A stretch of DNA of 64,000 nucleotides. Source: Sycobia sp. Sy_11 (Eukaryota; Arthropoda; Insecta; Hymenoptera; Epichrysomallidae). The DNA is taken from contig JACCIC010000223.1 of the NCBI GenBank assembly GCA_018907035.1, forward strand, positions 248,001 through 312,000, written 5' to 3'. Every line of letters starts with the position of its first letter. Within the stretch, counting starts at the first letter, position 1. A model generated the notes under the pieces. It saw only the letters and a list, made by a program, of their open reading frames with translations, did not search any database and was not told the DNA's origin. Shown piece after piece: positions 21,530 through 32,539 of the stretch. Both the position numbers and the translations under genes were made by a program.

Positions 21530-22880
21530 TTTGTATATAAGCAGTCGACAAAAGCACAATTAAAATATGTTAAGATTATTTACAATTTTAAGAATAGATA
21601 TATTTTTTATACATATAGCATTGAAATAAAATTAAAATATCTATAAATAAAATATTTACTTTAATTTAAATATTGTTATTAGCGTTTATAACGAACATGC
21701 ATTAAGAGAAAACAAGTAGAAAAGTAAATTAATTATTAGAGTGTATAGCACTCACTATAAACTAATGAACAAGATTGAATTCAATCCCATTCTGTACACT
21801 CGATTTGACCTCACACAAAGAAAAACTAAACAGATACATAGGCCCAGCGGCAGCAGACCGAACAGCTCCTCTGCCCCACACGGGATGATAAGCAAAAGCT
21901 CTCTTCAATAATCTCAAAGCTTTTATAAATTGTAAAACTTGAATCTTTCGAATCGTGCGCAACCTTTGATCCTATGGAAAGAGCAAGCATCTACTAGAGA
22001 ACGAGGGAAAAAGAAAGAGTGATGAGGGCGGTACGAGGTGAGGCAAAAATCCATGTGAATTCGTCCGAAAGGGAAGGGGAAAGACTCTGTTTTACATGTG
22101 ATTTTAGTGCTTTTTTCCTGGGGGGGGGGGGAGGGTGTCATCCGCACCACAGAAGAGTTTATCTGTAGAGGAGGTAAAAAGTCGAGCAAATATACTCGTA
22201 TCTAACGGGCGAGCACAAAACTTTCATACGCGTAAGGCGAAGCGACTGAGCGAAACGGAGTATAGAGCTGCAGTGAATCCATTTTCCCGGAAATAATCTC
22301 TCTCTCTCTCTGTGGGAGGAGGGGCTGTTGGTGTTGGTGTGGGTGTGAGGGCGCAATTCGAAGCGCTCGGTGTGTGGCCCGGCTATCGTCCGCGAGCGAC
22401 GGCTCTCCTGGGGGGAAAGTGGCGCAGTGTGCTCGTGAACGGTTTGCGCGAGTGGTCGGTAGCATGAAGGAGCAGGGGATGAAAAGGATCGCACTGGAGG
22501 TTCGCGTGCGCCGCGGTTATCCCTCGTCTTGCTCGAGAATTTATGCCGTTGTCCCTTACAACCATCCTAACAAGTCCACCCACTCACCTACTCCCTTCTG
22601 ACTTCTATCTCCTTCTCTCTCGTTCCAGAACCCCAAGTCTGCAGACCGCAGTCTCACAACGCAAAGACTCGAGGGGCAGTTCTCTACCTCTCCATCCCGG
22701 CCTCTCGCTCATCTGCTCTCACGTAAAATATCACCTCACACGGCTACCTCGTTTCTTGAGCTTTACAAGAGCGAGAGATGGTTAGTGGACATTTTAAAGC
22801 TACATCGATCCTGATGGTCTGGGCTGAACGGCGTCGGGGTGTAAGAAAAGGTAGCGGCCACGCGTTTGCATTCTGCTTCG
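21530..22880. other. GC-rich island, function unassigned
   Basis: 21530-21760 is AT-rich. 21830-22880 turns GC-rich, with G10 near 22123 and a CT/GA microsatellite near 22300. Several overlapping ORFs occur on both strands (for example 22374-22601 plus, 22159-22494 minus). None shows a family I know, and their mutual overlap reflects base composition. It could be a promoter/first-exon CpG-type island or old LTR sequence. Confidence 0.35.
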
Positions 22881-22885
22881 CCCAG

Positions 22886-23104
22886 TCAAGCACACTGCTC
22901 ATAATTCGTTATTTGGATGTACGATGAGGCTGTTCGCGTAAGACGCGTGCTCGGAGAACAGATCTGGAAAATCGGTGTAGTATTTACGCCTTCTCTATAT
23001 TGATACGGAAATGTTTTTCTAATCGCATCTTGATGAATAACTTCAGAAACTTCTAAGTAAGCAGGAATAACTGCCATTGCAATTAAAATTAAATAACCCT
23101 TCAT
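22886..23104 (-). CDS. Candidate small secreted protein or signal-peptide exon
   Basis: A 72-codon minus-strand ORF starts MKGYLILIAMAVIPAYLEVS: a Lys, a hydrophobic core and a small-residue exit typical of an insect signal peptide, with a mature part from about residue 18. Only two cysteines follow, so no known venom-peptide or odorant-binding scaffold is evident. GGCGTAAAT (about 22987) could be a splice donor after REG, in which case only the first 40 or so residues are real. It lies at the edge of a GC-rich island and outside recognised transposons. It may be a genuine host exon, or chance. Confidence 0.35.
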   Translation of the reverse strand: MKGYLILIAMAVIPAYLEVSEVIHQDAIRKTFPYQYREGVNTTPIFQICSPSTRLTRTASSYIQITNYEQCA

Positions 23105-25090
23105 AGTTTAGTTGTATAAATTAACTCAAATATAGGTAGTTTTATGTGATACTATAATATTCTTAATAATAAAATTAATAAAATAATATATATTAATCGA
23201 GAATAAACTTCCGCAATACATTTTTTAATAATTATTGTTTCATGCTTTGAGATGATATATAAATTCATTTATCTAACATAAAGAGTTATTTTAGACGTTC
23301 GTTAATTATCCAATATTATACAGATTACACAATATTCCTGAAAAAAATAGACCAAAATAAGATCGAATGTAAGAAATTTGGAATTCTATTATAAATAGAT
23401 GATTATAATACACTTAATGAGGGCTACATGTAAGAATTCTATGTCGCAGCTTTATTTATAGCCTTGATAAGGCTTATCAAGCTATATATAATTTTTACAA
23501 ATACAATAAATATACGTAACGTCATAGATGCATTATTAAAAATTAGTATAATTGAAAGACAATGATTGCATTTACTCTAGAAACAGAATATACATAGAAA
23601 CGAGTTTATGTCCAATTTATAAATAATTATGTCAATATTTAGTGGGCGATAGAATATTATTTTTATTAGGTTCCGAATAAGTTCTGCCTTTGCGTGTTAT
23701 ATCATTAACACTGCCATATAACGTGATTGAGGTCTACTCTTTTATAATCGCATTTACCTTTGGGAACACTAGTAATATATATACGGGACGGATGCCACAA
23801 TAATAATGATGGTGATTAAGCCTTTATTCGTGAACCATTGAGTTTTCCTATTTTTGTAAAATGATAGAAAGTAATGCTTACTTTACATTTATCTTCTTCT
23901 GATATATAGATTTTTCTTGTTTCATCTAGATTTTCAGATTATGTAACATATTTCATAATAACGTCAGCTAAATTCATTTCACACAGTTCCTGTATGAAAG
24001 AGAATTCAATAAAATTTGATTATATTATTTGTCAAATCTCTCTAATTCATAGTATTTTTTGATAAAAAATTCATGAATAAATTATATAAATAGACACTAA
24101 AACCATTAGTTTCATTCTCTTCAAAAATTATATAACTTTATGTTAGTTTTGGACGAAAAATTAAAAATTATATTATAGTCTTCTGTGCAAACAAATAAAC
24201 TGTGTTACTTTTTGATACGAAATTTGTAAATGAATAGCCTTCTTTAAAACTGTTTGAAATGCACTACTTTTCACTAGGGTGTCGATATAATATTATCAAT
24301 AAATTTGATTTTAAATATGGAACAAATTTTTTATTTAGTTATACAATTATTAAGTTGGAAACAAATATTAGATGTTATTTCATCTTAACATTTAAATACG
24401 TTTCTCTCTTTTATAAATTGTAAATACTAATATAAATATGTAAGTGCATATAAAAACACAAACATGTTAAATATAATTTTGATTGCTTTGACAAGAAAAT
24501 ATGCATATATCCGAAATTGTAGATGAAATTAATTATGCTTAAAATATTTTTTGAAAAAGCTGAATTTTATCACATCGTTATAATTCATCAGCTATCATCA
24601 ATTTTAAGAATTATCGGCTTTATACGTTGTAGCGTTGATATTATACTAGAATGACTTAACGTTCAATCGAATCAATATCTGCGATCTTCTTAAACATCGG
24701 AAGAATAAGTTTGTTTTATAAATAAATTAAAGTCACTTGAATGTTTTCTCTATATTGTGATAAGTTTGTAGCAAAAATCTAAATGTCTACGCTATAACCA
24801 GATTAGTAAGAATAATAAGCCGATAAGCCCGCAGCACTTGAGACCATCAGTCGTATTGCTTGGCAATATGTATACGCCTCTACTTTGATTAAATCAGAAT
24901 TTAAAGAATGGCGGTAGAAAAACAGAATAATAGCAGGGCACAAAAAAGCTTGATTTTAGACTAGCATCCACCCACTTGTCTCTTTCTTTTTCTCTACCTC
25001 GTCTCCTGCAGTTACCGTATCTTTCGCGAACTCGCCAAGAGAAAATTTAAATAAACTTTGCAAGAGTTTTATCGCCTCGCTCGTAAAACG
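23105..25090. other. AT-rich stretch without recognised features
   Basis: No transposon ends, ORFs of note or RNA-like folds seen. Together with the next segment this is the best candidate for unique host DNA (intron or intergenic). Confidence 0.4.
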
Positions 25091-25094
25091 AGTA

Positions 25095-25366
25095 ACTAAA
25101 CTATCGGAGACAGGCTCTGTCTTTCCCTCTTTGTGACTTTCCCTCTCTCTCTCTTTCCTCGCATACTATGCGGGTAAGATCTACAGTTGATCGCGGAGCA
25201 TGGGCAGCGAGAGCCTTCGATACCCGTCAGTCCCGCTGGCTTTACAGTACCTTCGCGCCGCGTTTTATCCTTCGGATCCTGCCGCCACTGCGGTGTAGGA
25301 GCATTCACCGAGATAGATTAGGTGCTTCTGTATGCGGCAAGGAAGTAGTATGCTCGACTCGCACTT

Positions 25367-25400
<34 letters not shown>

Positions 25401-25480
25401 TTCTTTTCCTTGTGAAATTTATGGTTATCCGGACAAGAGAAAAGATCTAAGAAAGCGGGATGTTATGGGTTAAGGGTGGG
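25095..25480. other. GC/CT-rich island with (TC)n
   Basis: Contains (TC)n at 25367-25400 and overlapping frames on both strands (25168-25473 plus, 25096-25308 minus), without recognised domains. Composition resembles the island at 22.2-22.8 kb. It could be a 5' exon or promoter of a host gene. Confidence 0.3.
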
Positions 25481-26860
25481 AAAAGTGAGAGCTCGAGATA
25501 ATTTCATTTATGTTTTCATACGTGCGTTACTGGAGAAAAGTATGTATATATATCATGGGAAAATATTACAGAAGTCAGTTTGACGTTGTACCGAGCGCAG
25601 TATATCTTATGGAACGAAGTCTTATTAAGTTTCGTAATTAAAATACCAAATGACCTTCGTCATTATATAACTTTTGTAAGAAAAATTGTTTTTCAGATTA
25701 TATTTTGTTCCAAATTTATATTGATAGTTTAAAATATGCATAAGTTATAAGATATATAAAATAAAAATTAATAGAAAATAAGAATAAAAAATTTTCTTTT
25801 AAAGTCGATATTTATATTAATTTAAAATACAATATTATATATATATATATATATGTATATCCATTAAATAATAATTTTTTGAAAAACAAATGAAAGCTCC
25901 AAAATAAAATTTTTTAACAAATTAAAAACCAAAGTAAAATAGTTTTATGGCGTGTTTATTTTCATATTCTTTGTACGTTCAGAACAAATGATATAGCTCG
26001 TAGATTTTTCTGAAAGTATTAATAAAATATGTCTATAAATCTGTTCCCTATAAAATTCTAAAATAATATATTTTTATAAATAATATGAAATATATTAAGA
26101 AAAAAATATTCTATATTGAAATTACAGCTTCAAATAATGAAACCATTAAAAAAAATCACAGGTTATTTCAGATATCCTAATAAACAGGAAGACATACTTT
26201 AGACAAAATACATCAAACTTCCAGAAATGTATTAATAGATAAATAATTTTAAGAGAAATAAAGTTTCAATAATTAATGAAATCATTTCGACATAGCCGAG
26301 TTCACTTTCACATCATTCTGTACTTCTGAAAAAAAACGGCATACCTAGCGAACTATTCTAAGTGTTAATAAAGGTAGAATAAGCAGAAACATAGTAGATA
26401 TTAGAATAAGTACGCACTTGATATCAAATTATAATAAGTACCTGAAAAACAAAATATGAATATTTTAATATTATGAGCAGGCTAAAAATTGTTACTCAAA
26501 ATTCTTGAAACTATATTTTATAAATAAATACTATTCACGGATATATTCATAAAAAGTTAAAATAATTAGTTAAAATAAAAGTTTGAATATAATGGTAACT
26601 AATGCATAGTATTAATTAGAATTCAAGATAGGAGTCTTTGCCCTTCTGATACAATAAATACATTAACAGTATATGATAAGTAGAAACTAGTCTTTACATA
26701 TTTGTGACGAAGATCTTGAATAAACCATTGCATTATATGACTCTACTTTTAGAATTACTTTTCAGAATTGCTCGTGAAATGATCAAAGTTGTAGAAAGCC
26801 ATAATAGAAACTCCGAAAAACTCAATAATTGTACAATATACTACATAGAACTTAAAAATT
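25481..26860. other. AT-rich stretch without recognised features
   Basis: A short (TA)n at 25835-25855. Nothing else recognised. Confidence 0.4.
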
Positions 26861-26864
26861 TATT

Positions 26865-28085
26865 AGGTCGACTGTTCTGAATTAATTAATAAATATTTTT
26901 ATCGGTCTTACAGTCTTGATAATATCATATATTAGTTAAAATGATGACAGTCAGACTGTCCTCGTTTATGATTACCCCCGTAGAATCTGAAATAGAACTT
27001 ATTACTACAATAAATTATATCAGAAAATTAAAAATAAAAATCAAATAAAATTAATAATAAAATAAAATTAAAAATAAAAATACAATAATAAGTAAAATAA
27101 AATTAAAAAAAAAACAATAAAAGTACTTGTTCTATATTAGTAAAGGACAACCTGACTGCCTCCACCACCTTAAATTTAGGATCACCTTCTTGTCCGACGT
27201 TTCGAACCGCTATGATTCATCCTCAGGAACTAAACTAAAATGAAAAATCCAGCATGCTACTTTATATACGCCATACCCACTCTAAACTTATTAGTATATT
27301 ATTTATAGGACCCCCTTTTTTTTCTTTAACTTAAATGCGAAATATAAATTCTATATTAATAAGGAATGATAAGTGTTGTCCAATTTACTCGACTCTAACC
27401 TTAAATTTACATTATTAGGATTTTTCAAAATATGAATATTTTTAAGAGTTTCTCTTTTATATTTATTCTTAATACCATGTTCCAAAATATTTACAGTTTC
27501 AAAGTCGAAAGAATGTAACAAGTTTAAACTATATTCTTTTAGCCCGGATGTACCATTCATGCTTCGTAAGCTATATTGATGTTCATATATTCTTTGTTTT
27601 AGGTACCTTCCCGTTGGTCCAATTAATATTTGTCACAATCTTCACAATTTATTTTATATACTACTCTTTTTCTCAAACAGGAAATGCACTTCTAATTCTT
27701 TCAGTTAATCCTCTTACATATGGTAATACCACGATTTTATTATTATTATCCCTCTTTTCCATATTACGTTCTCTAGTGCTATAAGAAATTTGATCCACTC
27801 TCTCTGCAATCATTTCATCCACAATGTCTATTGGATAATTATTGTGGTGGTGGAGGCAGTCAGGTTGTCCTTTACTAACATAGAATGAGTACTTTTATTG
27901 TTTTTTTTTTAATTTTATTTTACTTATTATTGTATTTTTATTTTTATTTTATTATTGATTTTATTTGATTTTTATTTTTAATTTTCTGATATAATTTATT
28001 ATAGTAATAAGTTTTATTTTAAATTCTACGGGGGTTATCATAAACAAGGACAGTCTGACTGTCATTATTTTAATAAATATTTTTT
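26865..28085 (-). mobile_element. PLE copy with inverted terminal units and GIY-YIG relic
   Basis: The outer arms (26880-27170 and 27845-28085) are inverted repeats sharing the GACAGTCAGACTGTC and (TTTTA)n blocks. The core, minus strand, reads from about 27660: VVYKINCEDCDKY, a one-base deletion, then the rest of the GIY-YIG motif (GPTGRYLKQRIYEHQYSLRS). ORF 27351-27560 continues it (LNLLHSFDFETVNILEHG...SKLDNTYHSLLI) to the natural stop. A 3' UTR follows with a degenerate hammerhead segment (TTCGAAACGTCGGAC, 27185-27235). RT is absent, so this is a 5'-truncated, inverted-terminal PLE. Confidence 0.8.
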
Positions 28086-28346
28086 CATTGGTCTTACAGT
28101 CCAATCAAATCAACCGAAAACAATACGTAACAATATCAATACATATCTACATTAACATTAATACATCAATACACACAAATAATTAAAATTAAAATTAAAA
28201 TTAAAAAATTAATAACAGTCAGACTGTCCTTGTATACAGTCACCCCCATAGACTAATCTGAAAATAAAATATTAGCTGAAAAAATTTTTTTTGTTAGTAA
28301 AGTGCAATCTGACGGTCCCTAACAGCCTTATCTAATTGAAGATCCA

Positions 28347-28386
28347 GTCCAACGTTTCGAGCTCGCTACGGCTCCTCATCAGTGAT
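28347..28386 (-). ncRNA. Decayed hammerhead motif
   Basis: On the minus strand CTGATGA, the GAGC/GCTC stem II and GAAACGTTGGAC are intact. The bases 5' of CTGATGA are ATCA instead of GTCC, so stem I can no longer pair with GGAC and cleavage is unlikely. Confidence 0.6.
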
Positions 28387-28501
28387 TAAACTAAACCTTA
28401 TTTTCTAATCTATATATACCCTGTATATATAGATTTAATAGTATATATAGATTTCATAATTCAATCTAATCTATATATACCCTGTATATATAGAAGGTTT
28501 A

Positions 28502-28541
28502 GTTTAGTCCCTGATGAGGAGCCGTAGCGAGCTCGAAACGT
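28502..28541 (+). ncRNA. Hammerhead ribozyme motif, intact core
   Basis: GTCC (28502-28505), CTGATGA (28506-28512), stem II GAGC/GCTC, GAAACGTT and GGAC (28538-28541) are all present, identical in layout to the copy at 1916-1955. Confidence 0.75.
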
Positions 28542-28859
28542 TGGACTGGATTTTCAATTAGGTAAGGGTGTTGGGGACAGTCAGATTACACTTTACTAAC
28601 AAAAAAATTTTTTTCAGCTAATATTTTATTTTCAGATTAGTCTATGGGGGGGGGGGTGACTGTATACAAGGACAGTCTAACTGTCATTATAATTTTTAAT
28701 TTTAATTTTAATTTTTATTATTTGTGTGTATTAATGTATTAATGTTAATGTAGATATGTATTGATATTGTTAGGTATTGTTTTCGATTGATTTGATTCGA
28801 CTGTAAGATCAATCAAAAAATATTTATTAGTTTGTATATAAGCAGTCGACAAAAGTACA

Positions 28860-28935
28860 ATTAAAGTATTGTCATTATTTTAACTAATATATGATATTAT
28901 AAAGACTGTAAGACCGATAAAAATATGTATTATTT
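28860..28935 (+). mobile_element. PLE 3'-terminal scrap
   Basis: GTCATTATTTTAACTAATAT and the terminus CTGTAAGACCGATAAAAATA duplicate the end of the 26.9-28.1 kb copy. Confidence 0.6.
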
Positions 28936-29029
28936 TACTATATAGAAATGTTTCTAGTTTGCTGTTTAAAAATATATCATTGCATTATTATCAGTTAAAA
29001 TCAGAAATCATGGTTTAAATGTGGGGTCA

Positions 29030-29815
29030 CTAATAGAGCGCATTAATTAATAGAATGATCATAAAGTGAAGTTGATGGATATAGCAGAGACTCTAAAGAT
29101 ATCAAAGGAATGTGTTGGATATATCGTGCTTGCATATATGTACTCGTCAAAGCTATTTCAGGTGGCTGCCCTGCTCACAATCGATCAAGAGCAACAATGT
29201 GTTGATGATTCAGAGCAACTTTTACCGATATTTAACCTTAATAAAGGATAATTTTTCCTTCGATATAATACAATGGATAAAATATGGCTTCAACACTATA
29301 CTCTAAAGTCCAATCGACAGACTTCCGAGTGATCTCAACGCGATGAATCAAATACAAAGCGTGGAAAGATCCAACAGTTGGCAAACTTATGGTGTCGATA
29401 TTTTGGAATACGCATAGAATAACATGCATCTACTTCCTTGAGAAGCGATATACTATTAATGACGATTATTACGTAGCGATGTGGGAGCGTTTGAAGAAAG
29501 AAATCACAGAAATGGCTGCATTTAAAAAAAAGGGTCGTATCACAATGAAAAAAAAAATGTATAAATTGGGTTACGAATTGCTTTCCTATTAACCGTATTC
29601 TGCAGATTTGGCTCGCGGTTACTTTTTCTTGTTAATATGCCTCAAAAGAATGCTCACTGGAAAAAAATTCAGTATTGAAGAAGAGGTAATCGACCAAATT
29701 GAAGCTTATTTGAGGCTCAAGAGAAATCTAACTATAAAAATGGTATCAGAAAATTGTATGATCGTTATATTTATCGTATCCTCCTAAATGGCAAATATAT
29801 TAAATAAGAAAATCC
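29030..29815 (+). pseudogene. mariner transposase relic
   Basis: Plus-strand frames give a degraded but ordered mariner: MDIAETLKISKECVGYIV (HTH 2), TIDQEQQCVDDSEQLLPIFN, a HYTLKSNRQTSE-like stretch where the first catalytic Asp motif should be, VSIFWNTHRI (for FWDAHGI), INDDYYVAMWERLKKEI, then LLICLKRMLTGKKFSIEEEV at about 29630-29690. The second and third Asp regions are scrambled. It is the same group as the fragment at 61.7-62.1 kb and abuts another mariner at 29841. Confidence 0.7.
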
Positions 29816-29840
29816 AATTATACCAAAAAATAGTGTTTTA

Positions 29841-30735
29841 TTAGGAGTGTGAATAAGTCTTTCCCGTTTCTTGTAAGAGATGGCGCCACCAATACTGTGC
29901 GAGTATTCAATGGTTACATATGTCATAATCAAAGCTTATTCATATGTCAACAATTCCATACTAACACATTAGTTAAAATTTTTTCGCATCATAAATTTTT
30001 GATATCGTGAAAATGTCGAAATTTGAGCCGAGTCGACGTCATTTGCGGGAAGTTTCACTTTATTGGTTCAAATTATTTATTTTTTATTTTATTTTATTAT
30101 TTTTTTTTGCCGAGACGCATCGATTGCTTCAGCAGGCTTATGGAGAAGGTTGTGTCGATGATTCAAGTGTTCGCGGATGGTTTCGACGCTTCAAAAGCGG
30201 TGATTTCGACGTGGAAGACAAGGAGCGTTCCGGGCGGCCGCAAATCTTTGAAGATCGAGAATTGGCGACTTCGCTTGATGAAGATTCTTGTCAAACGCAA
30301 GAAGAACTTGTTGAAGCATTGGGAGTTGACCGAACAACCATTTCCAAGCGTTTGAAAGCCATGGGAATGATCCAAAAGCAAAGAAATTGGGTGCCGTACG
30401 AACTGAAGCTGAGAGACGTCGAACGGCGTTTTTTCACTTGCGAACAGCTGCTTCAGCGACATAAAAGAAAGGGTTTTCTGCATCGTATCGTGACTGGCGA
30501 TGAAAAGTGGATACGTTACGATAATCCGAAGCGAAGAAAATCATGGGGACTACCCGGCCATGCATCATCATCGACGGCCAAGCCAAATATTCATGGCGCC
30601 AAGCTCATGCTCTGTATATGGTTGGGACCAGCTAGGTGTGGTTTACTATGAGCTTCTGAAACCGAATGAAAGGATCACAGGCGAGGTCTATCGACGACAA
30701 TTGATGCGTTTGAGCCGCGCACAGCAGTGAGCGTG
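29841..30735 (+). pseudogene. mariner (mellifera-like) transposase, 3'-truncated
   Basis: The left TIR TTAGGAGTGTGAATAAGTCT follows TA at 29839-29840. ORF 30007-30651 (214 codons) starts MSKFEPSRRHLREVS. It then has an odd low-complexity hydrophobic run (FIFYFILLFFF) where the family has a short charged loop, followed by AETHRLLQQAYGEGCVDDSS, RSGRPQIFEDREL, a full second HTH (TQEELVEALGVDRTTISKRL), NWVPYELK, and FLHRIVTGDEKWIRYDNPKR with the first catalytic Asp. A frameshift near 30600 moves to QLGVVYYELLKPNE in the 30500-30730 frame, which stops after LMRLSRAQQ. The second and third Asp and the right TIR are missing, so it is inactive. Confidence 0.85.
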
Positions 30736-30739
30736 CTCG

Positions 30740-31630
30740 CTACACAGGTATACTGTTTTATGAATTAGATAATCAGCTTAATGCTACTGGTCATAGGTGT
30801 TTAGGTGTTTATTATTATAGGGAGCAGGTGATTTATGAGGAAATCGAAAACGAAAAACCGTTTTCAACATCTCTCATTTGCTTTTGTAAACATAATTATA
30901 TGGAATGAACAGTAATATATTTACAAAATACATACTTACAAAACCGAATAGATGACCACAGTAATTTCGATATTTTTGAATCGTCTCCGAACCGACCTAT
31001 TTTTTTGACCATGATTTTTTATCGTGTGGAGATGAAATAGAGTCTATGTGTGTCGAGATAGATGAGTGAGAATGGGAAATGAATTTCTTGCAATGTTAGA
31101 TTTGTATTATTTGTAATTCAAGGAAGGGATTGGGAAGGGAAAGGCTAAGATTGGAAACTTAGTCGACCAATGAAAAAAATTTTTGAGCTATGAAAAATGA
31201 AGGAAGAGGTTCTTTTGAACCAATGAGAGAAGGGTTTTTCTTCCTCTGCTACTTTGGAATTGCTTTAAATATCGCGATATGATTTTAGATAAATTAAAAA
31301 TTTTTTTTATACTTATAACTTATGCCATATATATTCTGTTAAAATTACATCATCATGAAATGAAAATCTAATATAAAAAATTTAACATAAAAATTTAATA
31401 TAAAAATTTAATACAAAAATACACATTTTATATGAAATTTTTTGTTTTAAGTTCTTATGTTAAATTTTTAAGTTAAGATTTTTATATTAGATTTTATCAA
31501 ATTTACTTATTATATTATTGAATAAATAAGATAATTATAATATGTAATAAATGAAGATGGTTTTATTATATTTATTTATGAAATTAATTTATAAAAATAA
31601 CTTATTTATGAATATTTTATTAATATAAAT
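30740..31630. other. AT-rich stretch without recognised genes
   Basis: 31370-31500 contains short ATAAAAATTTAATA-like repeats in both orientations. Nothing else assigned. Confidence 0.4.
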
Positions 31631-31631
31631 T

Positions 31632-31880
31632 TGTAACGTGCGTTACTCAGCGGCGAGTAATAGATATTATTGATATATAGATATAGTGTAGTGAAGAAAT
31701 AATGTATATAGTTTAATGTTAAATAAAAGCTAGTCTACTTGTATTATATAATAATATAGCTCGGTACTAACACTGGTAGTAAATAAATGAACGACCAATA
31801 AGAATCGACAAAATCATAATTTAAAATGAAATAACGTACTTTTCGTTCGTATAAAAGTGCATTATTTTTCGATAGAAGTC
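31632..31880 (+). promoter_or_regulatory. Possible LTR-like promoter region with TATA box
   Basis: It begins TGTAACGTGCGTTAC, a 6-bp hairpin. TTACTC-AGCGGC-GAGTAA (31643-31660) is another perfect 6-bp stem. AATAAAAG lies near 31722 and a consensus TATAAAAG box at 31850-31857. A start about 30 bases downstream would place the stem-loop array that follows in a 5' leader. The LTR interpretation is weak because no partner LTR was found. Confidence 0.35.
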
Positions 31881-31894
31881 CTATTCATTTTTGG

Positions 31895-32530
31895 CACTTG
31901 CTGAGGAAGGCACCTCTCAAGTGAAAAAAGAGAAACAGCAAAATTCAACCGATCGACCCGTCGTCTCCCAGTGCAAACTCTTCAACGAATAAAGGCGCTT
32001 CTTTGTCAGAAATGTAATTAAAAAATATATTATTGACGAGGTGCTCGTCGGAATAATATGTTAAATTCCATAGGGCATTCCGTTTATCTGTAAAAAATTA
32101 AAAGTCATATTTTATCTCTGAGAAAAGGCGCTCCTTTCTCAGAGATAAAATTAATAAGGTATTAATGACGAGGCTCTCCTCGAATTAATACAACTAGACT
32201 AACGCAGAATGATAGTAAAGTGTCGATAAATCGACAAGATAGGGAAATCCGTATCATTAAAGAGTTATAGGAAAAGGCGCGACGTTTCTCCGAATCTAAA
32301 TTATAGCGAGACATGTCTAAGGAAAATAATATATACCAGACAAGTAAATAACGAATTAAAATTAATTGAATTATGTATAATTATAAATATTTACTTAAGA
32401 CTGTAACAAATTTATAGTTAATTATTAAAAGCGTATAATAATTTTTAAATAAGATCGGACGCTCCTGAATTATTTAAAAATTAATAATTTTATATTATTG
32501 ACGAGGAAATCTCGGCCGTGGAAATAGACT
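31895..32530 (+). repeat. Array of alternating stem-loops (types X and Y)
   Basis: Type X: 31895-31923 (CACTTG/CAAGTG outer and GAGG/CCTC inner stems, loop AAGGCA); 32110-32150 (perfect 16-bp stem, loop AGGCGCTCC); 32440-32482 (perfect 13-bp stem around a GGACGCTCC-containing loop); weaker relatives with AAAGGCGC at about 31991 and 32274. Type Y: 32027-32059 (ATATTATT/AATAATAT around GACGAG-GTG-CTCGTC); 32159-32191 (GTATTAAT/ATTAATAC around CGAGG-CTCT-CCTCG); and a broken one with GACGAG...CTCGGCC at 32499-32516. X and Y alternate. The stems differ in sequence but stay paired, while the loop motifs are kept. The type is set as repeat because the function is unknown. Confidence 0.6.
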
Positions 32531-32539
32531 ACCAAAGTA

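Larger units (their letters stand above)
28085..28830. mobile_element. PLE terminal unit as a ~740-bp palindrome with two facing hammerheads
   Basis: The arms 28085-28435 and about 28455-28830 are inverted copies of the PLE 3' end: AATAAATATTTTTTCATTGG at the left, its inverse around 28810, and shared ACATTAACATTAATACATCA and CAGCTAATATTTTATTTTCA blocks. The centre (28395-28490) is built from repeated CTATATATACCCTGTATATA. The structure is self-complementary over its whole length. Confidence 0.8.

Noticed and set aside
31895..32530. tRNA cluster or CRISPR-type repeats
   Set aside because: The hairpins lack tRNA arms and polymerase III boxes, and the repeated parts are loops, not fixed-length repeats.
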